Positions 47,777-57,128 of a stretch of DNA of 64,000 nucleotides are shown here, piece after piece (positions within the stretch are counted from its first letter, which is position 1; every line of letters begins with the position of its first letter). The position numbers were made by a program, and so were the translations under genes. The stretch lies in the NCBI RefSeq assembly GCF_004353895.1, contig NZ_SMOG01000001.1:255481-319480 (forward strand), read 5' to 3'. A model generated the notes under the pieces. The model searched no databases. It saw only the letters and a list, made by a program, of their open reading frames with translations, and was not told the DNA's origin. The DNA is from Candidatus Syntrophosphaera thermopropionivorans (GTDB lineage Bacteria; Cloacimonadota; Cloacimonadia; Cloacimonadales; Cloacimonadaceae).

Positions 47777-50121
47777 ACGATAAAGAGCTTTATGCAGACC
47801 TGGAATATTCCAGATTAGTAGAAGAAGTATATACACGATGTGAGAGTATTTTAGGCAAGGAACGGGCAAAACAGCTTAGACCTCTATCAGAAAAGACAGA
47901 GATAGAGGCATCGCTGGAACTTGTTTCCGAGCTTCAAGAGGCTCTAAATCGTGGAATCTCCATCAATTTTACTGATTTATCCAATCTGCAACCTCTTTTT
48001 ACAGAAGCTACATATTCTCTTTTTGGTTTTGAAGAATTTCAGCAGGTATATTTACAAGTTTCCCTGGCTGAAGCGGTAAGTGAGAAAGCGGAAAGTGTAG
48101 AAGATTTTCCTGTGCTGAAAAAGCTGTGGCAAAAAGTGAAACCTCTGAATGAGATAAAGACCCGCTTTGAAAAGATATTTGCTCCTGAGGGTGAGGTTCT
48201 GGATACTGCGTCAGTAGAGCTAAATAGAATCCGTAAAAGATTTGCTTCATTACAGCGTAGCATCCAGAAAACAATGCAGAATATGCTCAATGATGCTCGT
48301 TATGAGAATTTTCTTCAGGACAAGTTTATTACCCGACGGGAAGGTAGATATGTGCTTCCGGTAAAAGGTAATGCTGGTGCATTTGTTCCTGGAATAGTTC
48401 AGGGACAATCCGGAAGCGGTTCGACTCTTTTTATTGAACCAGAAAGTGTAGTTCCCTTGAATAATGAACTTCAGCTTCTACTTCAGGAAGAAAAGAGAGA
48501 AATATTCAATATTTTCAATGAATTCACTGCTCAGATTAAAGAGCAAAAGGATATCCTGATTGCCAATCAGGAAGCTTTAACGGAGCTGGATTTCCGTTTT
48601 GGTTGCGCTCGACTTTGCTACACTTTAAAAGCAAAAAAGCCTCAGATTGTAGATGAACCAGCATTAAAACTTTATTCTGCTCGCCATCCTTTGCTTATTT
48701 TAAGTTTGAATGATGTGAAGAAAGTAGTACCTTTTGACCTGAATTTAGGTGAAACAGCAAGAATCATACTTCTTAGTGGACCCAATACGGGTGGTAAGAC
48801 AGTTTTGTTAAAAGCTACTGGTTTATTGACTTTAATGGCACTTTCAGGTTTACCTATTCCGGCGGAAGAAAATAGTGTGATTGGTAGATTTAATCAGGTC
48901 TTTGCTGATATAGGAGATGAGCAATCTATAGAAAATGCTCTTTCTACCTTCTCTTCTCACATTGGAAAGATAGGAAGAATGCTTAAATCTGCGGATGACA
49001 AGAGTCTGGTGCTAATTGATGAAATTGGAGCAGCAACTGACCCTCAACAGGGTTCCGCTTTAGCTCAAGCTATACTGGAACGCTTAACGGAGCTTGGATC
49101 AAAGGCTGTGGTCACTACTCATTATACTGCTCTAAAGATTTTTGCGGAAACTCATCCAGATTGTCTGAATGCTTCAATGCAGTTTGACTTGAAAAGTCTG
49201 ACTCCCACTTATCGTTTTACTACTGGTATCCCTGGCGATAGTTTTGCCATTGAAGTGGCTTCTTCTCTCGGATTGGAACCTGATTTAATTGAGAGAGCGA
49301 AGGAACTGAGTGGCTCTCAAAATATAGAATTTACTGAGCTACTCAAGAAGATGCAGGAAGAGAAGAAAGCCCTGGCACGAGCTACTTATGAGTATGAACT
49401 CAAAACACGAAATCTGGAATCAAAACTGAAGGAACTGGAAAGCCGGGAAGCTGCTTTAAATGCAGAGTTAAAAGAGCGAAGAAAGAAATATTTACAGGAG
49501 CTTCAATCAGAACTAATAGCTCAACAAAAGCTGTATCAGAGAGAGCAAGAATCCCTGAAAAAGATGGAACGAGAAGAAAGAAAGTCAGTTTCGGAAAGGA
49601 AATTGCAAGATATTAATAATAGATTGCAAGATATTAATAAAGAGTTAAGCGATTCTGAGATTGAGCAAAGGCAAAAAATAAGAGTTCCCCGAGAAGGTGA
49701 TAGAGTCTGGTTAGCCACCCTGGAAACCGAGGTTACTATCCTGGAGATTAAAGACCAGCAAGCAATAGTTGATTTGAATGGCATTACTTTTAAGACTGCT
49801 CTGGATAACCTTTATGAGATAGGGAAGCCTGCCAAGAAGGAAGAAATGGTGGTCATAACTCATTCCAATCCACCTCCTAAAGCTCAGTTTGAATTGAAAC
49901 TGCTTGGATTGACCTTTGAAGAGGCAAAACCCTTAATAGATGAATTTCTGGATGATGCTATGCTGGCAGGATTGCATACCCTGCGTATTGTTCATGGTAA
50001 AGGCACAGGTGCTCTGAGAACTAAGGTGCGAGATTATTTAAAGAAGAAAAAACAGGTTATATCGCTGGAAACTCCCTTACCCAGTGAGGGAGGGACAGGA
50101 GTTACGCTGGTTAAGATTTAA
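47773..50121 (+). CDS. mutS2: MutS2 ATPase/endonuclease
   Basis: A 782-residue protein of the MutS2 family, which acts on recombination intermediates or collided ribosomes. The core and lever domains are followed by Walker A LLSGPNTGGKTVLLKATG near residue 335, then DEQSIENALSTFSSH, VLIDEIGAATDPQQGSALA and VVTTHYTALK. A long coiled coil (residues ~515-640) follows, then a KOW-like strand region and the C-terminal Smr nuclease domain with LHTLRIVHGKGTGALR. The coiled coil holds an exact 17-bp duplication with 21-bp period (49603, 49624), giving LQDINN-R-LQDINK. Confidence 0.93.
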   Translation: MNDKELYADLEYSRLVEEVYTRCESILGKERAKQLRPLSEKTEIEASLELVSELQEALNRGISINFTDLSNLQPLFTEATYSLFGFEEFQQVYLQVSLAEAVSEKAESVEDFPVLKKLWQKVKPLNEIKTRFEKIFAPEGEVLDTASVELNRIRKRFASLQRSIQKTMQNMLNDARYENFLQDKFITRREGRYVLPVKGNAGAFVPGIVQGQSGSGSTLFIEPESVVPLNNELQLLLQEEKREIFNIFNEFTAQIKEQKDILIANQEALTELDFRFGCARLCYTLKAKKPQIVDEPALKLYSARHPLLILSLNDVKKVVPFDLNLGETARIILLSGPNTGGKTVLLKATGLLTLMALSGLPIPAEENSVIGRFNQVFADIGDEQSIENALSTFSSHIGKIGRMLKSADDKSLVLIDEIGAATDPQQGSALAQAILERLTELGSKAVVTTHYTALKIFAETHPDCLNASMQFDLKSLTPTYRFTTGIPGDSFAIEVASSLGLEPDLIERAKELSGSQNIEFTELLKKMQEEKKALARATYEYELKTRNLESKLKELESREAALNAELKERRKKYLQELQSELIAQQKLYQREQESLKKMEREERKSVSERKLQDINNRLQDINKELSDSEIEQRQKIRVPREGDRVWLATLETEVTILEIKDQQAIVDLNGITFKTALDNLYEIGKPAKKEEMVVITHSNPPPKAQFELKLLGLTFEEAKPLIDEFLDDAMLAGLHTLRIVHGKGTGALRTKVRDYLKKKKQVISLETPLPSEGGTGVTLVKI

Positions 50122-50123
50122 TT

Positions 50124-51836
50124 ATGGATAAAAATCTGATAGAAGAAATTAGGAGAAGTAACGATATAGTGGATGTAGTTCAGGAATATGTGCCACTGAA
50201 AAAGGTGGGCACAAACTGGCGTGGTATCTGTCCTTTTCATAATGACACTCATCCTTCCCTATATGTTAGTCAACCCAAGCAGATTTTTAAGTGCTTTGCC
50301 TGTGGAAAAGCAGGAAATGTCTTCACCTTTGTTCAGGAATACGAAAAAATGAGCTTCTATGAAGCAGTAAAGAAGCTCGCTCAAAGAGCAGGAATTGTTA
50401 TCCCAGAAAAGGAAAGAATTTCTCCTGCATCAACAAAAAGAGCGCAATTATTGCGGATTTATACTGAAACCAGGGATTTCTTTACTAATCAGTTGATGAA
50501 ACAAAAGGAGGTGCTATCCTATCTTCAAAATCGTGCCATCAGTCCAGAAACAGCTAAAACTCTGGAGCTGGGTTATGCACCGGAAGGCGAAAAGGTTTTG
50601 CTAAATTATCTGCTGGATAAAGGGTATTCAGTAAATTTGCTCAAAGATTCAGGACTATTTGGAAATTATTCCGGCAATCTTGTTGATTTTTTCCGGAATA
50701 GATTGATGTTTCCAATCCATAACAGTATTGGCGAAGTGGTGGCATTTGGTGGCAGAATTCTGGAAGAAAATGAAAATGTTGGTAAATATGTTAATACTCC
50801 GGGCACAGAATTATACACCAAAGGAAAAGAACTTTATGGCTTCTTCAAGACCAAATATGAAATCAGTAAGATAGGTTATGCTCTAATCTGTGAGGGATAC
50901 TTTGACTTTTTAAGGCTCTATGAAAACGGATTTCAGAATGCCGTAGCATCTTTAGGAACTTCTTTAACGGAAGATCAAATTTATCTTCTGGCAAGATATA
51001 CCAATAAGGTTTATATGCTGTATGATGGAGATGCGGCAGGAATTAAAAGTGCTCAAAGAGCTGCTTTACTATGTTTATCCAAAGGTCTGGATGCCAGCAT
51101 TATAGAACTGCCAGAAAAAGATGACCCGGATAGTTTTCTCTTAGAAAAAGGACCTGAAGCACTCCAGGAAAGAATAGCTGCAGCAAAGGATGTAATACAT
51201 TTTATGGCTGAAGCTAAATCTAAAACTCCGCTTATGGAAAGAATAGACCAGCTTCTGGATGCGGTTCGTTCCATTAAAGACCCTATCAAACGAGAACTGA
51301 TAGTGAAAGATATATCTGAAGCTTTCAATGTTTCCACTCGTTCTTTATTTTCAAAGTTGCATAGGACTTCTGTGGTAGAAACAGAGGGATTATATTCCAC
51401 TCCTGCTTTAGAGGAATATCCTGAAGAGAGACAATTACTTATCCTGGCTCTTAAGGACCCCGATAATTTTAATTTACTTGCTCAAGACCTATCTCCCGAT
51501 TATTTTAACAATAAAAGGTATAAAGAGTTGTTTAAGTATCTGGTTAATAATGCTTCGGCTAATATGATTTCGGAACCGGCTCAACTACTGGATTTAATGG
51601 AAAACCAGGAGTTGAGAGGATTAGTGGGAGATTTTCTCTTTGAAGAAATGCAGGATTTGGACTTTATGTCTGTATTAGAACAGGTGAAAATTAGAAAAAT
51701 ACAAAGAGATTTGAGGGATATTGATAGGCGTATTATGGCAGAACCCGAAAATAAAACTTTGCTGAAGGAGAAGAGCAAGCTTGTTGCTCTTTACCGGCAA
51801 ATGACCAGTAAGGTTGTCCATAAAGACCTTACATAG
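50124..51836 (+). CDS. dnaG: DNA primase
   Basis: A 570-residue primase that makes RNA primers at the fork. The CHC2 zinc finger (CPFHNDTHPS then CFACGKAGN) lies near residues 36-66. The RNA polymerase domain has VAFGGRILEE, VGKYVNTPGTELYTKGKELYG and the TOPRIM ALICEGYFDFL and MLYDGDAAGIKSAQ metal-binding motifs. A C-terminal helical region would bind DnaB. It begins 2 nt after the mutS2 stop, with rpoD 26 nt downstream. Confidence 0.95.
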   Translation: MDKNLIEEIRRSNDIVDVVQEYVPLKKVGTNWRGICPFHNDTHPSLYVSQPKQIFKCFACGKAGNVFTFVQEYEKMSFYEAVKKLAQRAGIVIPEKERISPASTKRAQLLRIYTETRDFFTNQLMKQKEVLSYLQNRAISPETAKTLELGYAPEGEKVLLNYLLDKGYSVNLLKDSGLFGNYSGNLVDFFRNRLMFPIHNSIGEVVAFGGRILEENENVGKYVNTPGTELYTKGKELYGFFKTKYEISKIGYALICEGYFDFLRLYENGFQNAVASLGTSLTEDQIYLLARYTNKVYMLYDGDAAGIKSAQRAALLCLSKGLDASIIELPEKDDPDSFLLEKGPEALQERIAAAKDVIHFMAEAKSKTPLMERIDQLLDAVRSIKDPIKRELIVKDISEAFNVSTRSLFSKLHRTSVVETEGLYSTPALEEYPEERQLLILALKDPDNFNLLAQDLSPDYFNNKRYKELFKYLVNNASANMISEPAQLLDLMENQELRGLVGDFLFEEMQDLDFMSVLEQVKIRKIQRDLRDIDRRIMAEPENKTLLKEKSKLVALYRQMTSKVVHKDLT

Positions 51837-51862
51837 ATTTTTAAACCCGATAAGGAGAATCA

Positions 51863-53602
51863 ATGATAACTTACAATGAATGTCTGAAAAAACTGGTTGA
51901 GTTAGGTAAGGATACAGGGTATATCACATTTAAACAGATTAACGATATCCTACCTAATAGCCCCTTTTTCCTGGATAAGGTAGATGACATCATCTTTGAC
52001 CTGGGTCAGGAAGGCATAGAAATAATTGATGAAACAGAAAAAAGGCTCACCAAAGGTGGTGTGGCAATTAAAAAACCTAATGTGCCCAAGAAGTTTAAGA
52101 ATAAACGCTATTATGAAGACCCCGTGCGTATGTATCTAAAAGAAATGGGAAGAGTGCCTCTACTGGATAGAGAGGGTGAAGTGCGTGTGGCTCAAAAAAT
52201 TGAGACCTACCAGAAAATGATTAATCAAAATGTATATAAATCTGGTTCTACTTTACGGGAAATGTATAATTTCTTACATCGTTTTCGCGAACATAGAGTT
52301 CGTCTGGATCAGATTTTCCATATAGACCTGGGAACCTGGATAGATAAAAAACAAGACACGGTTATCATAGAACAATTCAAAGAAATATTGAAGAAAAACG
52401 AAGCTACCTTTAATAAAATTGGTGAGATTTTAGATAGTTGTGATTATGATGAAAGTGGAAATGCTACTCGTCAGGAGGAAATTGAAGCTTTACGCAATGA
52501 TATTGTTAATACTTTTAATCAGCTTTCTTATAATGAGAAACTTATTAAGCGAATGGTCTATCGGATTCGCAGTTTAGTGGAGAGAATAGAAGAAAGTTAT
52601 ACCATTATTAACGAGTTAACCCGCATAGAACGCTATACTATAGATGAGATATGCACTTATGGTCGTCGAGCAAAAAAATCTCCTGAGGACTTTGAAGAAG
52701 TCAAAAAGGAAACCGGTATAGATCCGGAAATCTTTATAGAGACTCTGCGCAAAATTAAGAATGCTCGTCGTAAGATTCGTCGGGTGGAGCTGGAAACCAA
52801 GATGACTGGTTCCGACCTTATTTTCTTACTCCGGGAGATAGAAAGAGCTGAAAGAAATAAGGAAAGAGCACAACATGAAATGATTGAAGCTAATGTTCGT
52901 CTGGTCATCTCTATTGCCAAACATTACAATAATAGAGGCCTGGAATTCTTAGACCTTATTCAAGAAGGAAATACTGGATTAATGCGTGCCGTGGAAAAAT
53001 ATGATTATCGTAAAGGTTATAAATTTAGCACTTATGCCACCTGGTGGATTCGTCAAGCTATAACTCGTGCGATTGCCGACCAAGCTCGCACTATTCGTAT
53101 TCCCGTTCATATGATTGAATCTATCAATAAGATTAATAGGACCACTCGTCGTCTTCAACAAAAGCTGGGCAGAGACCCTTATCCTGAAGAAATCGCAGAA
53201 GTGCTGGATATGCCAGTAGATAAAGTGAAGAGTGTGCTATCCATAGCCAAGGAGCCTGTGTCTCTGGATAAACCTATCAGTCATGATAATGAAGAAAGTG
53301 TGCTCAGCGATTTTATTCCAGACCGTTCTACTATCAGTCCAGAAAGACTGGCAGAACGCACTATGTTGAAAAAACAGGTAGATGAAGTGCTGAAAACTCT
53401 CACCACTCGTGAAGAGCGAGTTATTCGCCTTCGTTTTGGTATTGACGATGGTTATCATCGTACATTGGAAGAAGTAGGGAAAATCTTTCAGGTTACGCGT
53501 GAACGAGTGCGTCAAATAGAAGAAAAAGCACTTAAAAAATTGCGTCATCCTTCTCGGGCAGCCATTTTACAACAGTTTCTGGATAACTTTAATGTCAAGT
53601 GA
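51863..53602 (+). CDS. rpoD: Primary RNA polymerase sigma factor (sigma-70)
   Basis: A 579-residue housekeeping sigma. Region 1.1 is at the N-terminus. Region 1.2 has [21 protein letters not shown] non-conserved acidic/helical insert follows (~residues 115-320). Regions 2.1-2.4 run from [22 protein letters not shown] to [20 protein letters not shown]. Region 3 follows, and region 4.2 has [26 protein letters not shown] precedes the ATG. Last gene of the synthesis operon; the next genes encode a sigma-like protein cassette, 225 bp away. Confidence 0.96.
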   Translation: MITYNECLKKLVELGKDTGYITFKQINDILPNSPFFLDKVDDIIFDLGQEGIEIIDETEKRLTKGGVAIKKPNVPKKFKNKRYYEDPVRMYLKEMGRVPLLDREGEVRVAQKIETYQKMINQNVYKSGSTLREMYNFLHRFREHRVRLDQIFHIDLGTWIDKKQDTVIIEQFKEILKKNEATFNKIGEILDSCDYDESGNATRQEEIEALRNDIVNTFNQLSYNEKLIKRMVYRIRSLVERIEESYTIINELTRIERYTIDEICTYGRRAKKSPEDFEEVKKETGIDPEIFIETLRKIKNARRKIRRVELETKMTGSDLIFLLREIERAERNKERAQHEMIEANVRLVISIAKHYNNRGLEFLDLIQEGNTGLMRAVEKYDYRKGYKFSTYATWWIRQAITRAIADQARTIRIPVHMIESINKINRTTRRLQQKLGRDPYPEEIAEVLDMPVDKVKSVLSIAKEPVSLDKPISHDNEESVLSDFIPDRSTISPERLAERTMLKKQVDEVLKTLTTREERVIRLRFGIDDGYHRTLEEVGKIFQVTRERVRQIEEKALKKLRHPSRAAILQQFLDNFNVK

Positions 53603-53631
53603 CATACACTCATCTGTTCTTTACCTTCAAG

Positions 53632-53665
53632 AACAGAGTGCAGTGCCTAAACACTGCACCCTGTT
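53632..53665. other. Strong hairpin after rpoD, without T-tract
   Basis: AACAG-A-GTGCAGTG pairs with CACTGCAC-C-CTGTT around a CCTAAA loop: a 13-bp stem with a single A/C mismatch. TAAAAGG follows rather than a T-run, so it may stabilise mRNA ends or partly separate rpoD from the downstream cassette. Confidence 0.6.
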
Positions 53666-53827
53666 GTAAAAGGACAAATCCCGCGCTCCTAAATAAACAG
53701 GGAAGGTAAAGTGGTAGAAAAAATACCGAATCTTCCCTTTGCACCATCCATTTTGAACCTTTCACTTTCCTTAATCCATTGTTTTTCTTTCCTTTTTCCC
53801 CTAATATCTGCTGCTGAGGATTGAATA

Positions 53828-54646
53828 ATGCTCTATAGTTGTGACCAGAATAAATATCAATCCTGGTATAATAGTTTATCTTTAGAAGAGCGAAGCTGGC
53901 AAAAGATTATAGCTAAACTCTGGCAAATATTCCAGCTTTATCCTGAGAAAGAGCTATCTGATACCGATATATTTTATCTAATCTCATTAATTCCTTCTCT
54001 ACAGAAAAAGCAAGAAAAGCTCATTTACGATTTATGCTCTAAAAGAAACATAAGCTATTGGGTAACAAGAGTAAGTAGAGCAGGGGATTTTTTATATTTA
54101 ATTTGTCCGCAGTTGGATTCTCTGAAGAAAAACCTGGAAGGAAAGAATGGTGAACAGTTGTATCGTTATCTAACCCGAGTTTTTCAAAATATCATAATTC
54201 AATGCAATAATAAGATAATAAAAGATTTGGAATCTGCTGAATCTAATTATGATGATAATCTTATGAATTCTTCCTGCAAAGAAATATATCAACCTGCTAA
54301 GATTAAAACTATGGGCGAGATTATTCTGGAAGAAGAGAACCGCAGGGGTGCAGAAAAGTTGTATATTCAGATAAAGCAAGAATGGTCCCTCAATAAAATA
54401 AACCTGCTCTGTGAATATTATGATAAGGTCAACGGGATTAAAACTGAAAGACTTAAGGCAGAAAGTGAAAACAATATATATAAATTGCATCAGCGATTGC
54501 GTGCAGACTTTAATGAACTACTCACCCAATATAACAAGGATGAAATTAGAGCTTTTTTCAAGCTGTATATGCCAGAATTATGTCAGAAAACCCCTCCTTC
54601 TCCAACATATCTATATAATAAGAAAACAAAGGCGGGAAAACTCTAA
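53828..54646 (+). CDS. ECF-like sigma factor candidate (CalpS-like) of the SAVED-Lon cassette
   Basis: A 272-residue protein with no signal peptide or membrane segment. The sequence is divergent. NGEQLYRYLTRVFQNIIIQ (residues ~112-130) has the layout of sigma region 2 in ECF factors, and a C-terminal helical stretch, SLNKINLLCEYYDKVNG through LHQRLRADFNELL, fits a region 4-like helix-turn-helix. The size and genetic link to a SAVED-Lon protease match CalpS, the sigma factor freed by CalpL proteolysis. The start ATG has GAGG 8 nt upstream. Its stop overlaps the next start (TAATG). A non-sigma DNA-binding role remains possible. Confidence 0.6.
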   Translation: MLYSCDQNKYQSWYNSLSLEERSWQKIIAKLWQIFQLYPEKELSDTDIFYLISLIPSLQKKQEKLIYDLCSKRNISYWVTRVSRAGDFLYLICPQLDSLKKNLEGKNGEQLYRYLTRVFQNIIIQCNNKIIKDLESAESNYDDNLMNSSCKEIYQPAKIKTMGEIILEEENRRGAEKLYIQIKQEWSLNKINLLCEYYDKVNGIKTERLKAESENNIYKLHQRLRADFNELLTQYNKDEIRAFFKLYMPELCQKTPPSPTYLYNKKTKAGKL

Positions 54647-55584
54647 TGAAAAACGAAGATTTAGAAAAAGAACTCTTTGAAATCTATCTGGACTCCTTAG
54701 AAGATAGATTTGATTTTAATGAAGATAAAGAAAAAATAGAAAGCTTGATCACAGAGGCAGGTGAAGCCAGTATCATAGTTGAAAAGAAGAATATTATAGA
54801 ACCGATAGAGACTCAAGTGCTGGGGACTATTCGTCAGCTTAGTCACTCTGGTAAACTTATCAATTATACACCGTTAGAGCTTAAAGAAAATGGACTTTTT
54901 CTGGCGATGAAAGCCAGCTCTTTTGTTCGTTATGCACTGAATACAGATATTATCGCACCTGGCTATAGCGGTGAATACTTAATTGATCCATATAACAATT
55001 TTTTGCTTTATCCAGAAGAAATTGAATATAGTGTAGTGCTGGATTATCTGGATACCGTGAGTGTTCTGGCATTGCAGGAAGCTTTTGATAATATTAAGAA
55101 GGAAGAGCAGATACGGAAAAGGATAGATTTTTCTGCCATTCAGGATAAGTGGAAACTGGGATTCAGGTTCAAAGAGTATCAATTGACCAGCCATTTCCGC
55201 TTTAGAAATGTAGATGAAAATGCTATAGATTTGTCACCGATGGTAGATTTGCTGATGAAGAAAGAAGAACTATCAATCAGTAAATACGCTGCTGCCCGAC
55301 CAACTTTAACGGAAGCTTTTGATTTAATGAGGCAACCAAAATCCTCTAATATCTTTTATGCGCTCACTCATACTCTGGTAAAAGAATCTGATGGCAGAGT
55401 TTTTCTCTATCCAGATGAGGATTATATAGATAAAGCTGGAAGGATTTATATCTGTACCGAGTGCGTTTTTGAGGGCTATATCCCCAGAAGATTGCGGTTA
55501 GGTGTGATAGGGTTTAGAGACCTCAAATCTATACAAGAATTGTTAAATATCCGCATTGAAATGGAAGAAGAGGAGAAAAAATGA
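54646..55584 (+). CDS. Candidate anti-sigma/protease substrate (CalpT-like) of the SAVED-Lon cassette
   Basis: A 312-residue soluble acidic protein. The N-terminal ~50 residues are charged helix. Residues ~55-140 form a beta-rich unit (FLAMKASSFVRYALNTDIIA, then GEYLIDPYNNFLLYPEEI) that could be an SH3/MazF-like barrel. A helix-rich linker contains KYAAARPTL near residues 214-221. A C-terminal ~90-residue domain has RVFLYPDEDYIDKAGRIYIC and CTEC. Sandwiched and translationally coupled between a sigma-like gene and a SAVED-Lon protease, it occupies the place of CalpT. Direct family similarity cannot be proven by eye. Confidence 0.55.
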   Translation: MKNEDLEKELFEIYLDSLEDRFDFNEDKEKIESLITEAGEASIIVEKKNIIEPIETQVLGTIRQLSHSGKLINYTPLELKENGLFLAMKASSFVRYALNTDIIAPGYSGEYLIDPYNNFLLYPEEIEYSVVLDYLDTVSVLALQEAFDNIKKEEQIRKRIDFSAIQDKWKLGFRFKEYQLTSHFRFRNVDENAIDLSPMVDLLMKKEELSISKYAAARPTLTEAFDLMRQPKSSNIFYALTHTLVKESDGRVFLYPDEDYIDKAGRIYICTECVFEGYIPRRLRLGVIGFRDLKSIQELLNIRIEMEEEEKK

Positions 55585-57128
55585 CTTTTCCTGAGCTTGT
55601 AACTGCCTATTTAAAGGAAGGAACTGAACTCCTGAAAAATAAAATTCTGGACTATCTGAATGCCAATAATTTTTCTGAAGAAGATTGGTTGCCCATCATT
55701 GATTTGCTTTTTAATCCCTATTCAAATAAGGTTAGTGCCTTTGCCTGGCTTGCTTTAATTGCTAAATCTCATCAGGATGAAGAGCTGGCTAAAAGTCTTA
55801 ATTTGAATCCAGGTCAATTTTCCGAACTTTTTCAATCCCGCTTAAGAAAAGCTTCTTTCCCTGTAGTGGACCAACAAAGTAATGGAATCCTCGCTGAAGT
55901 TCTTATTTTCCCCTTCAGTTCAACCGAATCCAGAGCCATCTGTTTTAATAAAATCTATGCTGAACAAGCCAATATGCTTGCTCAATTGACCGGGAAAAGT
56001 TTTCTGATGGTATTCACAGAGGATTTTGTAGGCGATTCCTGGATGGCAGCAACTTCTGCCGCATTAATCGCAGATAATCCCGATGATTTGAAGGATTTTT
56101 GCTTTTCGGGAGTTGTGAATGAATCAGGTAAAATCTTGTCACCAGCTCAATTGACTGAGAAAAAACAGTGTTGTGAAGTCTATGGGAAAAGATTAATTAC
56201 TGCAGTTAAATCTCTTGAAGAGTTGGAGTTCTGGCTTAATAGCTGCGAACTTCCCGTTCCCCTGGTGCAAAGTAGTGGAACACCAGATAAAAAGTCTTCC
56301 TGGTTATTAAAAATGGAAGCAGCTATTCAAAAGGAATATCCTCTTTTCAATCTCCAGGCTTTATTTGAATTTACCGGTTTGAATGTGGAGTGCCTCTCCA
56401 TCTTTAAAGAAGGAGATTTTCCTTTTATTCCAGAAGTCTGGCAGGCTTTTCTGGGGGGAATAGACCACTTTGATAGAGTGGAACAAAAGCTTGGCACTCG
56501 TAAAGCAATCTTCTGGTATGCCGGAATGTTGAGCTCTCTTCAGTTTGGCATCGGAGTTATTTTCGGGTTCAATCGCCCAATCTATATCTGTCACTGGGAA
56601 GTTTCTAATCAGGAATATCTTCCTGTCTTCAGACTTTATCGTCCAAATAATGCCCGAGTATTGAAAAATGTGTCCTTTGATCCCCATTCTTTCACTCATA
56701 TTAAGTATGAAATAGATGCTATATCCAATCAAATGACCGACCTTGCTCTAATCTTATATTTTGGTAGTCATAATCCCTATCAGGAAGTGATTAATTATTT
56801 TAAACCTTTATTCCCGGATTCTGGAACTCTTTTCATCTCCTTGAAGGAAAGTCAGGGACAAATCAATCTGGACTCGGATTGGCTGAGAATCGTGCAAGAG
56901 ACCAATTCTTTACTTAACTATCTGAAAAAGAGTTATCACTGGCAAAGATTGCATATCTTCCAGAGCTCGCCCAATGCTATCTGTATGGCTCTCGGGATTG
57001 CTCTGGGAAATTTCACTTCTGCTACTATCTATCATTACCAACCTCAAGCAGAAGGGGAACATTATAAGGGGATGTATAACCTGGAAATGGTGAAAAATTA
57101 TCGCCCTCAATATGTACCACAAACTTAA
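55581..57128 (+). CDS. Lon-like protease fused to SAVED sensor domain (CalpL-like)
   Basis: A 515-residue soluble protein. Residues 1-95 are helical. Residues ~100-220 follow the Lon proteolytic fold: FVGDSWMAATSAALIA with candidate nucleophile Ser153, then SGVVNESGKILSPAQLTEKK with candidate catalytic Lys194, 41 residues away (43 in E. coli Lon). Residues ~255-515 form a SAVED domain, with GVIFGFNRPIYICHWEV, DLALILYFGSHNP and the typical end HIFQSSPNAICMALGIALGN followed by Tyr-rich YHYQP...YKGMYNL. SAVED domains bind cyclic oligonucleotides from CBASS or type III CRISPR and oligomerise. Its ATG overlaps the upstream stop (ATGA). No AAA+ domain, hence not a housekeeping Lon. Confidence 0.8.
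   Translation: MTFPELVTAYLKEGTELLKNKILDYLNANNFSEEDWLPIIDLLFNPYSNKVSAFAWLALIAKSHQDEELAKSLNLNPGQFSELFQSRLRKASFPVVDQQSNGILAEVLIFPFSSTESRAICFNKIYAEQANMLAQLTGKSFLMVFTEDFVGDSWMAATSAALIADNPDDLKDFCFSGVVNESGKILSPAQLTEKKQCCEVYGKRLITAVKSLEELEFWLNSCELPVPLVQSSGTPDKKSSWLLKMEAAIQKEYPLFNLQALFEFTGLNVECLSIFKEGDFPFIPEVWQAFLGGIDHFDRVEQKLGTRKAIFWYAGMLSSLQFGIGVIFGFNRPIYICHWEVSNQEYLPVFRLYRPNNARVLKNVSFDPHSFTHIKYEIDAISNQMTDLALILYFGSHNPYQEVINYFKPLFPDSGTLFISLKESQGQINLDSDWLRIVQETNSLLNYLKKSYHWQRLHIFQSSPNAICMALGIALGNFTSATIYHYQPQAEGEHYKGMYNLEMVKNYRPQYVPQT

Noticed and set aside
53632-53665. Rho-independent terminator of rpoD
   Set aside because: The stem is strong but is followed by TAAAAGG rather than a T-run, so it is listed only as a hairpin.
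55581-57128. Housekeeping Lon protease or plain CBASS effector
   Set aside because: There is no AAA+ domain or Lon substrate-binding domain, and no CD-NTase next to it. The Lon-like segment is fused to SAVED instead.
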